From contig NZ_AUCZ01000009.1 in NCBI RefSeq assembly GCF_000430025.1, forward strand, positions 62,001 through 126,000: a stretch of 64,000 nucleotides of DNA. Reading direction: 5' to 3'. Position numbers and translations under genes: made by a program. This document shows, piece by piece, positions 1-9,600 of the stretch. The stretch comes from Flavobacterium suncheonense GH29-5 = DSM 17707 (lineage in GTDB: Bacteria > Bacteroidota > Bacteroidia > Flavobacteriales > Flavobacteriaceae). The notes under the pieces are model-generated. The model saw nothing but the letters and a program-made list of their open reading frames with translations. It made no database searches and was not told where the DNA came from. Every line of letters begins with the position of its first letter. Position 1 is the first letter of the stretch.

Positions 1-2
1 TA

Positions 3-500
3 AAAAAGAAAGACGAAATTTTTGAAATGGTCTACGCAACCCATCCTTTTGACGTAGTGGGCTACGATGGTTTCAACTATCCGTATGCCTTGTCCATTCA
101 CGATTTCGAACCGATTACCGGAAGAATTCATCAACCGCCTCCGGTGCACCAGACTTTTGAAACTGATGCGTTTGTAGTGTGTTCGTTTGTGCCGCGTCTG
201 TACGATTACCATCCGTTGGCCATCCCGGCACCGTACAACCACAGTAACATCGACAGCGATGAGGTGTTGTACTACGTAGACGGCGATTTCATGAGCCGTA
301 ACGATATTGAAGCGGGGCACATCTCCCTGCATCCGGCCGGAATCCCGCACGGACCGCACCCGGGCGCTTACGAGCGAAGTATCGGTAAGGTAGATACGCA
401 GGAGTTAGCCGTAATGGTGGACACGTTCAAACCGTTAATGGTTACGGAAGAAGCCATGAAGATTGCTGATGAGCAGTATTACCAATCTTGGTTAGATTAA
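3..500 (+). CDS. hmgA: Homogentisate 1,2-dioxygenase, C-terminal part (cut by left edge)
   Basis: This enzyme opens the ring of homogentisate to maleylacetoacetate in tyrosine and phenylalanine breakdown, in the cytoplasm. The reading frame is open from the left edge, so only about the last 165 residues are present. HPFDVVGYDG, the iron-site stretch NHSNIDSDEVLYYVDG and the His-rich HPAGIPHGPHPG are typical of the family's C-terminal cupin region. The next enzyme upstream in the pathway, HPPD, follows 55 bases later on the same strand, so the two probably form one catabolic operon. The ATG at 27 is internal and is not the true start. Confidence 0.95.
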   Translation, partial: KKKDEIFEMVYATHPFDVVGYDGFNYPYALSIHDFEPITGRIHQPPPVHQTFETDAFVVCSFVPRLYDYHPLAIPAPYNHSNIDSDEVLYYVDGDFMSRNDIEAGHISLHPAGIPHGPHPGAYERSIGKVDTQELAVMVDTFKPLMVTEEAMKIADEQYYQSWLD

Positions 501-517
501 AACAATAAACACAACTC

Positions 518-537
518 AGGACACTTACAGTTGTCCT
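518..537 (+). other. Short hairpin between hmgA and hppD
   Basis: AGGACA (518-523) and TGTCCT (532-537) form a 6-bp stem with an 8-base loop. An A-run, not a T-run, follows, so it is not a normal terminator. It could be an mRNA processing or stability hairpin inside the operon. The stem is short and the call is tentative. Confidence 0.35.
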
Positions 538-555
538 TAAAAAATATAAAATATC

Positions 556-1719
556 ATGTCACAAGAAATAAAATCAGTAGAATACGGATTAGAAAAAATT
601 TTTGAAGGAGCTCAGGACTTCCTTCCGTTGTTAGGAACCGATTATGTGGAATTTTACGTAGGGAACGCCAAACAGGCGGCACATTTTTACAAAACCGCTT
701 TCGGATTTCAGTCCCTTGCTTATGCAGGTCTGGAAACCGGCGTGAGAGACCGCGCATCGTATGTGTTAAAACAGGATAAAATCCGCTTGGTGTTGACCAC
801 TGCTTTAAACAGCGATTCGCCTATCGGAGAACATGTTAAAAAACACGGCGATGGGGTTAAAGTTATCGCACTTTGGGTGGAAGACGCTCGTTCTGCCTAC
901 GAAGAAACCACCAAACGCGGGGCAAAACCTTATTTTGAACCTACCGTGGAAAAAGACGAAAATGGCGAAGTCGTGCGTGCCGGAATCTACGGTGCTTACG
1001 GAGAAACTGTATTTGTTTTCGTAGAGCGCAAAAACTACAGCGGTATCTTTTTACCGGGATACAGCGAATGGAAATCCGATTACAATCCGGAGCCGGTTGG
1101 GTTGAAATACATCGACCACATGGTGGGTAACACCGGTTGGAACCGAATGAACGAAGCCGTAAAATGGTTCGAAGACGTGATGGGCTTTGTGAACTTCCTT
1201 TCTTTTGACGACAAACAGATTACCACGGAGTATTCGGCATTGATGTCGAAAGTAATGTCCAACGGCAACGGACGCATCAAATTCCCGATTAACGAGCCGG
1301 CACACGGAAAAAAACGTTCCCAAATTGAAGAATATTTGGATTTCTACGAAGACGAAGGTGTTCAGCACATTGCCGTAGCGACGGATGACATCATCAAAAC
1401 TGTTACCGACATGCGTTCCCGCGGCGTGGAATTTTTAAGTACCCCACCACAAGCCTATTACGACGCGATTCCGGATCGTCTGAAGGACCATATGTCAAAA
1501 TTCAAAGAAGACATTAACGAATTGCAAAAGTTAGGTATTATGATTGATGCCGACGATGAAGGTTACCTGTTGCAGATTTTCACCAAACCGGTGGAAGACC
1601 GTCCGACCCTTTTCTTTGAGATTATTCAGCGTATGGGAGCCCGTGGTTTCGGAGCCGGTAATTTTAAAGCTCTTTTCGAGTCGATTGAAAGAGAGCAGGA
1701 ATTGCGAGGAACTTTATAA
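556..1719 (+). CDS. hppD: 4-hydroxyphenylpyruvate dioxygenase
   Basis: HPPD converts 4-hydroxyphenylpyruvate to homogentisate, the substrate of the gene just upstream. The 387-residue length and the two VOC-fold halves are normal for the family. The expected 2-His-1-Glu iron ligands are visible at about H188 (YIDHMVGN), H271 (QHIAVATDD) and E355 (FFEIIQRMG), and the C-terminal gating segment GARGFGAGNFKALFE is intact. The ATG at 556 starts a protein with a normal N-terminus. No clear terminator follows directly; the next signals belong to a separate small-RNA unit. Confidence 0.97.
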   Translation: MSQEIKSVEYGLEKIFEGAQDFLPLLGTDYVEFYVGNAKQAAHFYKTAFGFQSLAYAGLETGVRDRASYVLKQDKIRLVLTTALNSDSPIGEHVKKHGDGVKVIALWVEDARSAYEETTKRGAKPYFEPTVEKDENGEVVRAGIYGAYGETVFVFVERKNYSGIFLPGYSEWKSDYNPEPVGLKYIDHMVGNTGWNRMNEAVKWFEDVMGFVNFLSFDDKQITTEYSALMSKVMSNGNGRIKFPINEPAHGKKRSQIEEYLDFYEDEGVQHIAVATDDIIKTVTDMRSRGVEFLSTPPQAYYDAIPDRLKDHMSKFKEDINELQKLGIMIDADDEGYLLQIFTKPVEDRPTLFFEIIQRMGARGFGAGNFKALFESIEREQELRGTL

Positions 1720-1805
1720 AAAACCAGTTTAACTGACGATAATTCAAAAACTAACCTTTTAAGAATTGAAATTTTGCTAAAAATGTGTTAAAGTTGAATT
1801 TTTAG

Positions 1806-1837
1806 TTGCAAATCACTAAAAAAACAATGTACATTTG
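1806..1837 (+). promoter_or_regulatory. Bacteroidota-type promoter for a small RNA
   Basis: TTG at 1806-1808 and TACATTTG at 1830-1837 match the Bacteroidota -33 and -7 elements with a 21-base spacer. Transcription would start near 1843. No open reading frame of note follows before the terminator at 1926-1957, so the unit looks like a non-coding transcript. Confidence 0.6.
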
Positions 1838-1842
1838 CACTC

Positions 1843-1957
1843 GCAAAAATGAGGAAGTCATAACCCCTCATCGGAGCAAGTAAATTTTTCATAATTTATA
1901 GTTTTTTGGTTGGTTAATAGCATAAAAACTCAGTCATTATTTTGACTGGGTTTTTTT
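1843..1957 (+). ncRNA. Putative small RNA (about 115 nt)
   Basis: A TAnnTTTG promoter upstream and a strong intrinsic terminator at the end delimit a transcript of about 115 nt with no evident coding capacity. Near the 5' end GAGG (1851-1854) can pair with CCTC around 1867-1870 to make a small hairpin; the middle is AU-rich and probably unpaired, and the 3' end is the terminator stem. The family was not recognised; flavobacterial families such as Flavo-1 should be compared. It could instead be a leader with a terminator acting on the next gene, but that gene has its own promoter match. Confidence 0.5.
1926..1957 (+). terminator. Rho-independent terminator of the small RNA
   Basis: AAACTCAGTCA (1926-1936) pairs with TGACTGGGTTT (1943-1953) across a 6-base loop, with one G-U pair, followed by a run of T. 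The right arm also contains the -33 element of the next promoter. Confidence 0.85.
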
Positions 1958-1971
1958 GTTTGTTAAATTTG
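1942..1971 (+). promoter_or_regulatory. Promoter of the DUF3108 gene, overlapping the terminator
   Basis: TTG (1942-1944) and TAAATTTG (1964-1971) are exactly 19 bases apart, the favoured Bacteroidota spacing. The -33 TTG sits inside the terminator hairpin of the upstream small-RNA unit. The start codon is at 2018, giving a leader of about 40 nt. Confidence 0.65.
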
Positions 1972-2017
1972 GAATGGAAATTGCAGAAGTAGTTTTACAT
2001 TCTTAAAATTAAAACCA

Positions 2018-2809
2018 ATGAAAAAGATTATAGTATCCTTACTATTACTCGGACTACTGATTTTTGCAGCTTCTTTTTCCGTTGCGAAACAGGACACTGC
2101 TTTTACCACAGGAGAGTTTTTCAAGTTCCGAATCCATTACGGATTGGTTAATGCCGGCTATGCTACTCTGGAAACGAAAGAGGCTATTCGCAACAATAAA
2201 AAAGTGCATCATGTTGTGGGTAAGGGATATACGGTTGGGATGACTAAGTTTTTTTTCAAAGTGGAAGACGATTATCAGAGTTATTTCGACAAAGAAACCG
2301 GTCAGCCCTATCAGTTTGTCAGAAAAATTGATGAAGGAGGGTATACCAAAGATCAGGAAGGTTTTTTTAATCAAACAAAAAACACGGTTTTAGTTAAAGA
2401 CTACAAAAATAAAACCGAAAAAACATTTGCGGTTACCGAAAATGTTCAGGATATTGTATCTTCGTTTTATTATTTGCGGAATCATCCGAAAATCGACAAA
2501 CTTACACCCGGAGAATCTATCGTTATCGATATGTTTTTCGATGATGAGATTTACAAATTCAAACTGAAATATCTTAAACGTGAAGATATCAGCACCAAGT
2601 TTGGAACCGTTTCATCCATGGTATTCCGTCCTTATGTGCAATCCGGAAGGGTTTTTAAGGAGGAAGAAAGTTTAACGGTCTGGATTTCCGACGATGAAAA
2701 CAAAGTGCCGCTCCGAATCAAAGCCAGTTTGGCCGTAGGGTCATTAAAAGCCGATTTGGACGGATTCAAAGGTTTAAAGAATTCGTTTAAAGTAAAGGTA
2801 AAAAATTAA
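2018..2809 (+). CDS. DUF3108 family exported protein
   Basis: A 263-residue protein with a clear Sec signal peptide (MKKIIVSLLLLGLLIFAASF, cleavage around residue 23). The mature part matches the DUF3108 pattern: an early GEFFKFRIHYGLVNAGYATLE strand pair and a later conserved FGTVSSMVFRPYVQSGRVF region. DUF3108 proteins are periplasmic or outer-membrane-facing with no assigned activity. The gene ends 2 bases before tryptophan 2,3-dioxygenase, so the two are likely cotranscribed, although the functional link is unclear. Confidence 0.8.
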   Translation: MKKIIVSLLLLGLLIFAASFSVAKQDTAFTTGEFFKFRIHYGLVNAGYATLETKEAIRNNKKVHHVVGKGYTVGMTKFFFKVEDDYQSYFDKETGQPYQFVRKIDEGGYTKDQEGFFNQTKNTVLVKDYKNKTEKTFAVTENVQDIVSSFYYLRNHPKIDKLTPGESIVIDMFFDDEIYKFKLKYLKREDISTKFGTVSSMVFRPYVQSGRVFKEEESLTVWISDDENKVPLRIKASLAVGSLKADLDGFKGLKNSFKVKVKN

Positions 2810-2811
2810 CC

Positions 2812-3738
2812 ATGGAAATTACTCCGGAAGTTCACGATAAAATCAAACAGATTGAGGAAAAATATTCAGCCATCAATCAAAAAACAGAAACCCATTTAGA
2901 AGGCCTTTTATGGTCCAAACCCATTACGTATTGGGATTACATTCAAACGGATGCTTTGTTGAGCCTTCAGATACAAAGAACCGTATTGCCGGATGAAATG
3001 GTGTTTATCATGTACCATCAGGTCAACGAATTGCTGTTCAAAATGATTTTATGGGAAATCCGTCAGGTAGCTTATACCGAAAAGCCAAGCACTAAATTTT
3101 TTGCCGAGCGGTTGATGCGCATCAGCCGCTATTTCGACATGCTGACCACTTCGTTCGACATTATGGGCGACGGGATGGAAGTGGAGCAATACCTGAAATT
3201 CCGCAACACCTTAACGCCGGCCAGTGGTTTTCAGAGTGCGCAATACCGCATGATTGAGTTTGCTTCTACCGATTTAATCAACCTTATTGACCACCGTTTC
3301 CGGGCGACAATAGACCGCAACACACCGTACGAGCACGCCTTTGAACACTTGTATTGGCAGGCCGCCGGAAAAGATTATAAAACCGGAGAGAAATCCTATT
3401 TGCTGCAGGAATTCGAACGAAAATACAAAAAAGAGTTTTTAAGCCTGATGGAAGAATACAATACCATCAACCTGTGGAAAAAATTCAAACAATTGCCGGA
3501 GGAAGACCAAAAAAATCCCGATTTAGTAGCGGCAATGCGTCATTACGACAAAACGGTTAACATCACATGGGTGATGGGTCATTACAATGCGGCAGTTAAA
3601 TATATTGAGAGTGTTCCGGGCAATCACGAAGCTACCGGAGGCAGCGACTGGAAAAAATACATGCTGCCAAAATACCAAAGACGCATATTTTTTCCCGAAC
3701 TTTGGAGCAAAGAGGAATTAGAGCGCTGGGGAGAATAA
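2812..3738 (+). CDS. kynA: Tryptophan 2,3-dioxygenase
   Basis: A haem enzyme that opens the indole ring of tryptophan to N-formylkynurenine, the first step of the kynurenine route. The family signatures are visible: the distal histidine at about H69 in YHQVNELLFKMILWE, the substrate-loop motif NTLTPASGFQSAQYR at about 132-146, and a candidate proximal haem ligand at about H257 in WVMGHYNAAV. At 308 residues it is of normal length for the Bacteroidota branch. It lies two bases after the DUF3108 gene and near the tyrosine-degradation genes, making this an aromatic amino acid catabolism region. Confidence 0.93.
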   Translation: MEITPEVHDKIKQIEEKYSAINQKTETHLEGLLWSKPITYWDYIQTDALLSLQIQRTVLPDEMVFIMYHQVNELLFKMILWEIRQVAYTEKPSTKFFAERLMRISRYFDMLTTSFDIMGDGMEVEQYLKFRNTLTPASGFQSAQYRMIEFASTDLINLIDHRFRATIDRNTPYEHAFEHLYWQAAGKDYKTGEKSYLLQEFERKYKKEFLSLMEEYNTINLWKKFKQLPEEDQKNPDLVAAMRHYDKTVNITWVMGHYNAAVKYIESVPGNHEATGGSDWKKYMLPKYQRRIFFPELWSKEELERWGE

Positions 3739-3765
3739 ATCACTAATCAAAGAAAACCGACAAAC

Positions 3766-4998
3766 TTGAAATACACCGCAATCATATTATTATCACTAAT
3801 ACTATTTGCTTGTAACACTAAAGAAGAAAAAGAAAAGGCCAAACCGGAAGTAAAAAAAGAGAAAATCGTTTACGAATTTGGGTTCCGACTCAACGATTTT
3901 AAAGTGGTACACGATACCATTGAGTCTGGTGACAGCTTTGGCAAGATTTTAGGCGAGCAGGGTTTTGATGCTGCCAGAATTCACGAAATCAACGAAAAGG
4001 TAAAAGATTCGTTCAATGTGCGCGACATCCGCATCGGGAAACCGTTTACCTTACTTCAGGACAAAAAAGCACCTAACAGTTTAAAAGCCTTCGTTTATCA
4101 GCCTGATAAAATGAGTTATTACGTGGTGGATTTACGCGATTCGATTCCTGTAGCGTATAAAAAAACACGTCCGGTAGTCATCAAACGCAGGACCATTGCG
4201 GCGGCCATCGACGGTTCGGTATCCAGCACACTGGCTCGGGAAGGCGTATCGGCAGCTTTGGCGCCCGAACTTTCAAAAGTGTATGCCTGGTCCATCGACT
4301 TCTTTAAAATTAACAAAGGCGATAAGTTTGCGGTAACCGTGAATGAAAAATATCTGGAAGGCGGCGAATACCTTGGCGTGGAAAGCATCGAGGCCTCTTA
4401 CTTTGAGTACAAAGGGAAGAAAATTTACGCCTTTCCGTTCAAACAGGACGAAAATTCCAAACGCGTGGATTATTACGACGAAGAAGGGAAAGTGCTGAAA
4501 AACATGTTCCTGAAAGCCCCTTTAAAATTCATCAACATCACCTCGCGGTATACCAAAAGCCGCTTCCATCCGGTACAAAAAATGTGGAAAGCCCACAACG
4601 GAACGGATTATGCCGCCCCCACCGGAACCCCAATCATGACCACGGCTTCGGGAGTGGTGGAACAAACCGGTTACACGGGCGGAAACGGGAATTTTGTAAA
4701 AGTACGACACAACGCCACTTATACGACACAATACCTTCACATGTCAAAAATCCTGGTGCGTCGCGGTCAGCACGTGCAGCAGGGACAGATTATCGGAAAG
4801 GTAGGAAGTACAGGTTTAGCTACAGGGCCACATGTTTGTTACCGTTTCTGGAAAAACGGAGTGCAGGTCGATCCGCTGCGGCAGAAATTGCCGAATTCGG
4901 AACCGATGAACCCGAAGTATAAGCAAAAATATATGGCTTATATTGCACCGTTAAAAAAAGAACTGGACAGTGTTTCATTAGCTAAATTTGGAGAATAA
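3766..4998 (+). CDS. M23-family peptidase lipoprotein with His-x-Cys at the metal site
   Basis: A 410-residue envelope protein of the LytM/M23 type, which normally cuts peptide bridges in peptidoglycan. The only start placing the signal peptide correctly is TTG at 3766; it gives a lipobox ending LILFAC with the lipid-carrying Cys at 16. Residues 17-35 are a charged linker, the middle is an OapA/LysM-like lead-in, and residues about 255-370 are the M23 domain. The HxxxD motif is present (H277, D281), but the usual HxH reads H356-V-C358, so one zinc ligand is Cys. Its stop codon overlaps the start of pgi by one base. Confidence 0.9.
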   Translation: MKYTAIILLSLILFACNTKEEKEKAKPEVKKEKIVYEFGFRLNDFKVVHDTIESGDSFGKILGEQGFDAARIHEINEKVKDSFNVRDIRIGKPFTLLQDKKAPNSLKAFVYQPDKMSYYVVDLRDSIPVAYKKTRPVVIKRRTIAAAIDGSVSSTLAREGVSAALAPELSKVYAWSIDFFKINKGDKFAVTVNEKYLEGGEYLGVESIEASYFEYKGKKIYAFPFKQDENSKRVDYYDEEGKVLKNMFLKAPLKFINITSRYTKSRFHPVQKMWKAHNGTDYAAPTGTPIMTTASGVVEQTGYTGGNGNFVKVRHNATYTTQYLHMSKILVRRGQHVQQGQIIGKVGSTGLATGPHVCYRFWKNGVQVDPLRQKLPNSEPMNPKYKQKYMAYIAPLKKELDSVSLAKFGE

Positions 4999-6614
4999 TG
5001 GCGTTAGCAAACGTAAACCCAGCCCAAACCGGAAGTTGGGCAAAATTACAGAAACATTTCTCGGAACTGCAGCATATTGCCATGCAGGAACTTTTTGCGG
5101 TCGATCCGGCGCGTGCGGAACGTTTTCACCTGCAATGGGGCGATTTTCTGCTGGATTATTCCAAAAACCGCATTACGGATACAACCCTTCAGCTGCTTTT
5201 ACAACTTGCTGACGAGGTAAAGTTAAAGGAAGCCATTCAAAAGTATTTTTCGGGAGATGCTATTAATGTCACCGAAAACCGAGCTGTTTTGCATACTGCG
5301 TTGCGTTCATCTGCTTTCGAAATATTCGTTGACGGTAAAAATGTAATTCCTGAGATTCAAGCGGTACACGACCGTATGGAAGTTTTTACAAACGAAATTA
5401 TTTCAGGAATCCGCAAAGGCTATACCGGGAAAGCCTTCACTGATATCGTAAACATCGGCATCGGCGGTTCGGATTTAGGACCGGATATGGCTGTGGAAGC
5501 GCTTCAGTTTTACAAAAATCACTTAAACATCCATTTTGTTTCCAATATCGACGGTGATCATGTGGCCGAAGTCCTCAAGAAACTGAATCCCGAAACGACG
5601 CTTTTCATCGTAGTGTCCAAAACTTTTACCACTCAGGAAACCATTTCCAATGCGACAACGATTAAAAACTGGTTTTTACAGTCGGGGAAAACCGAAGACG
5701 TTTCCAAACACTTTGTGGCCGTTTCCACCAATCTGGAAAAAGTAACCGAATTCGGCATTAGTTTAGAGAACACCTTCCCGATGTGGGACTGGGTAGGCGG
5801 CCGTTTTTCCTTGTGGAGCGCGGTGGGTTTGTCGATTGCCTTGTCTGTAGGGTTTGACCATTACAAGCAGTTGCTGGAAGGCGCCCGCAATATGGACGAC
5901 CACTTCCAAAACACAGCCTTCCATAAAAACATACCTGTCGTTTTAGCGTTACTCAGCATTTGGTACAACAATTTCTTCGGCAGCCAAACGGAAGCGGTGA
6001 TTCCGTATTCGCAATACCTTAAGAAACTGGCGCCGTATTTGCAGCAGGCCGTGATGGAAAGCAACGGCAAACGTGTCGACCGCGACGGCAATCCGGTGGC
6101 GTATCAAACCGGAAATATCATTTGGGGTGAGCCGGGGAGTAATTCGCAGCATGCTTTTTTCCAGTTGCTGCACCAGGGAACGAAGTTGATTCCTTGTGAT
6201 TTCATCGGTTTTAAGGAATCCTTGCACGGAAATCAGGAGCACCACGATAAATTAATGGCCAACTTTTTTGCCCAGACCGAAGCGCTGTTGTTGGGGAAAG
6301 ACGAATCGAAAGCGATGGAAGAAAGCGACAACAACGCCTTTTTAACGCCTTTTAAGACCTTTGAAGGCAATAAACCTACAAATACTTTACTGATTCAAAA
6401 ACTAACGCCAAAAGCCCTAGGTTCGCTGCTGGCGATGTACGAACACAAGATTTTCGTGCAGGGCGTTGTCTGGAACATTTTCAGTTACGACCAGTTTGGC
6501 GTGGAATACGGAAAACAGTTGGCAACCACGATTTTAGAGGAAATCCATTCGGGAGTAACAAAACCGCATGACAGTTCGACCCGTTTTCTTTTACAGCATT
6601 ACTTAAAAAAATAA
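4998..6614 (+). CDS. pgi: Glucose-6-phosphate isomerase
   Basis: Interconverts glucose 6-phosphate and fructose 6-phosphate in glycolysis and gluconeogenesis, in the cytoplasm. The 538-residue protein has the SIS sugar-isomerase motifs: GIGGSDLGPDMAVEAL near 151, a VVSKTFTTQET phosphate loop near 207, and GGRFSLWSAVGLSIAL near 267. GSNSQHAFFQLLHQG near 377 is the PGI signature with its catalytic region. The start ATG overlaps the preceding stop (TAATG), so translation is probably coupled to the M23 peptidase. A bidirectional terminator follows. Confidence 0.97.
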   Translation: MALANVNPAQTGSWAKLQKHFSELQHIAMQELFAVDPARAERFHLQWGDFLLDYSKNRITDTTLQLLLQLADEVKLKEAIQKYFSGDAINVTENRAVLHTALRSSAFEIFVDGKNVIPEIQAVHDRMEVFTNEIISGIRKGYTGKAFTDIVNIGIGGSDLGPDMAVEALQFYKNHLNIHFVSNIDGDHVAEVLKKLNPETTLFIVVSKTFTTQETISNATTIKNWFLQSGKTEDVSKHFVAVSTNLEKVTEFGISLENTFPMWDWVGGRFSLWSAVGLSIALSVGFDHYKQLLEGARNMDDHFQNTAFHKNIPVVLALLSIWYNNFFGSQTEAVIPYSQYLKKLAPYLQQAVMESNGKRVDRDGNPVAYQTGNIIWGEPGSNSQHAFFQLLHQGTKLIPCDFIGFKESLHGNQEHHDKLMANFFAQTEALLLGKDESKAMEESDNNAFLTPFKTFEGNKPTNTLLIQKLTPKALGSLLAMYEHKIFVQGVVWNIFSYDQFGVEYGKQLATTILEEIHSGVTKPHDSSTRFLLQHYLKK

Positions 6615-6644
6615 AAGCCTCAATCGGAGGCTTCTTCTTTTTTA
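6615..6644 (+). terminator. Bidirectional terminator between pgi and mfd
   Basis: AAGCCTC (6615-6621) and GAGGCTT (6627-6633) form a 7-bp stem with a 5-base loop, followed by a pyrimidine/T-rich run on the plus strand and preceded by an A-run that gives a U-run on the minus strand. It serves the convergent genes pgi and mfd. Confidence 0.85.
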
Positions 6645-6649
6645 TCATT

Positions 6650-9600
6650 TTACATCATTTCGATGAGTTCGAGTGCGCGTTTGATTGACTTTACATTTTC
6701 AAACGTCAGTAACAAACGCAGTCCGTTTTTGGTTTCCTTCTCTTTCATTTTGCAGAGATTGCCGTTTTGCTGTACAAACTGCAGCACTTTCATGAATTTC
6801 GCCGACTGGTAGTATTCCGACTGCTGATCCGATACAAAATACCCGACCATTTTACCCTGTTTCAGCACCAGTTTTTCAATACCGATATGCGTTGCTTTCC
6901 ATTTGATGCGGATGCTGTTCAGTAACGCCACGGCCTGTTTCGGTAACGTACCAAAGCGGTCGATCAGTTGCTGTTCGTATTGCTGTAAGGCTTCTTCCGT
7001 TTTGATCAGACTCAGTTCGTTGTACAGATTCAAACGTTCCGAAATGTTGTTAATGTATTCGTCCGGAAACAGCAATTCAAAATCGGTGTCGAGCTGTAAA
7101 TCCTTGACGTATTCTTTGGTTTCGATGTCGTTGTCTTCCGGATACAGGTCTTTGAATTCGTTTTCTTTCAGCTCTTCAATCGCCTCGTTCATGATTTTCT
7201 GATAGGTTTCAAACCCAATCTCGTTGATGAAACCACTCTGTTCACCACCCAGCAAATCCCCGGCACCGCGAATTTCCAAATCTTTCATGGCGATGTTAAA
7301 TCCACTGCCCAGTTCGCTGAACTGTTCCAGCGCCTGAATCCGTTTTCGCGCTTCGTCGGTCATGGCCGAATACGGAGGACAGATGAAATAACAGAACGCT
7401 TTTTTATTGCTTCGGCCCACACGACCGCGCATCTGGTGCAAATCGGAAAGGCCGAAATTGTTGGCATTGTTGATGAAAATCGTGTTGGCATTCGGAACAT
7501 CCAAACCGCTTTCGATAATGGTGGTGGCGACCAAAACGTCGAATTCGCCGTCCATAAAGGCCAGCATCAGTTCTTCCAGCTTTTTGCCGTCCATTTGTCC
7601 GTGACCCACGCCTACTTTTGCACCCGGCACCAAACGCTGGATCATCCCGGCAATTTCCTTAATGTTTTCAATGCGGTTGTTGATGAAATACACCTGGCCG
7701 CCACGTTCAATTTCATACGAAATCGCATCGCGTATCACTTCTTCGTTAAAGCCGACTACTTGGGTTTCAATCGGATAACGGTTCGGCGGCGGCGTGGTAA
7801 TCACCGATAAATCGCGCGCTGCCATCAGGGAAAACTGTAAGGTTCTCGGAATCGGTGTTGCGGTTAAAGTTAGCGTATCGACGTTATGGGCAATGGTTTT
7901 CAGCTTGTCTTTTACGTTTACGCCGAATTTCTGTTCTTCGTCCACGATCAGCAAGCCCAAATCTTTAAATACCACATTTTTATTCACCAACTGGTGCGTT
8001 CCGATGATAATGTCGAGTTTTCCATCTTCCAGCTGTTTCAGGATTTCGCCTTTCTGTTTGGCGGTGCGGAAACGGTTCACGTAATTCACATTCACCGGCA
8101 TGTCCTTCAAACGCTCGCGGAAGGTTTTGTAATGCTGAAACGCTAAAATCGTGGTTGGTACTAACACCGCAACTTGCTTCCCGTTGTCCACGGCTTTGAA
8201 CGCGGCGCGAATGGCTACTTCCGTTTTTCCGAAACCAACATCGCCACAAACTAGACGATCCATCGGGCGGTCATTTTCCATGTCGGCCTTAACGTCCTGC
8301 GTCGCTTTTAGCTGGTCAGGCGTGTCTTCATAAATAAACGATGATTCCAGTTCCGCCTGCAGATAACTGTCCGGATTGCAGGCAAATCCTTTCTCCAGAC
8401 GGCGTTTGGCATACAACTGAATCAGGTTGAACGCAATGTGTTTTACCCGCGCTTTGGTCTTTTGTTTTAAGGCTTTCCAGGCGTTGGAGCCCAGTTTGTA
8501 GATTTTCGGAGGTGCGCCGTCCTTGCCGTTGTATTTTGAGATTTTGTGCAGCGAGTGGATGCTCACATACACGATATCGTTGTCGGCATACACCAATTTG
8601 ATGGCTTCCTGCGTTTTGCCTTCCACCTGAATTTTCTGCAAGCCGCCGAATTTCCCGATGCCGTGGTCGATGTGCGTCACATAATCGCCTACCGAAAGCG
8701 TGTTGAGTTCCTTCAGCGTAATGGTCTGCTTTTTCGAATAGCCGTTTTTCAGACTGAATTTATGATAGCGCTCAAAAATCTGATGGTCGGTATAACAGGC
8801 AATCTGAATTTCTTCGTCGATAAAACCCTGAAACAAAGGAAAAACCACCGTGTGATATTGTTTGCGGATGTTTTCGTGATTCGCTTCATCCAGACTTTCA
8901 AAAATATCGTGAAAACGCTTGGCCTGTCCGTCGTTGGAACAGAACAAATAGTTTTTGATGCCGTTAAAATGGTTGTCGTTCAGGTTGTTGAGCAACAAAT
9001 CGAACTGTTTGTTGAACGAGGGTTGCGGCTGGATGTGAAACTCAAACGTTTTTTCCGTTTTGAAAATCGGTTTGGAGGCTAGTTCGACCAAGGTGAAATC
9101 CAGCGCTTTTTTTACAAAGGACTGTTGATTGACAAACATGGTTTCCGGCGTGGCGTGTTGGATGTCTTTCGATAGTTTTTCGAAGGCTTCCGTCGCTTTG
9201 CCGAACAATTTGTCCAGTTGGTTCAGTAACAACTCAGTATGCTGAACGAAAAGTACCGTTTGCGGACTGATGTAGTCCAAAAAGCTCTCGCGGTTTTCTT
9301 TCAGAAACTTGTTTTCCACATTGGGAATGATGGTAATTTTTTTCTGTTTTTCCACCGAAAGCTGCGTTTCCACATCAAAGGTTCGGATGGAATCCACTTC
9401 GTTGCCGAAAAATTCGATTCGGTACGGATTGTCATTGGAAAACGAAAAAACGTCAATGATGCCCCCGCGCACGGAAAACTCGCCCGGTTCGGACACAAAA
9501 TCCACGCGCTTGAAGTTGTATTCGAACAACACCTCGTTGATAAAATCAATCGAAATGGAATCGCCAACCGCTACTTTCAGCGTGTTTTTATCGAGTTCTT

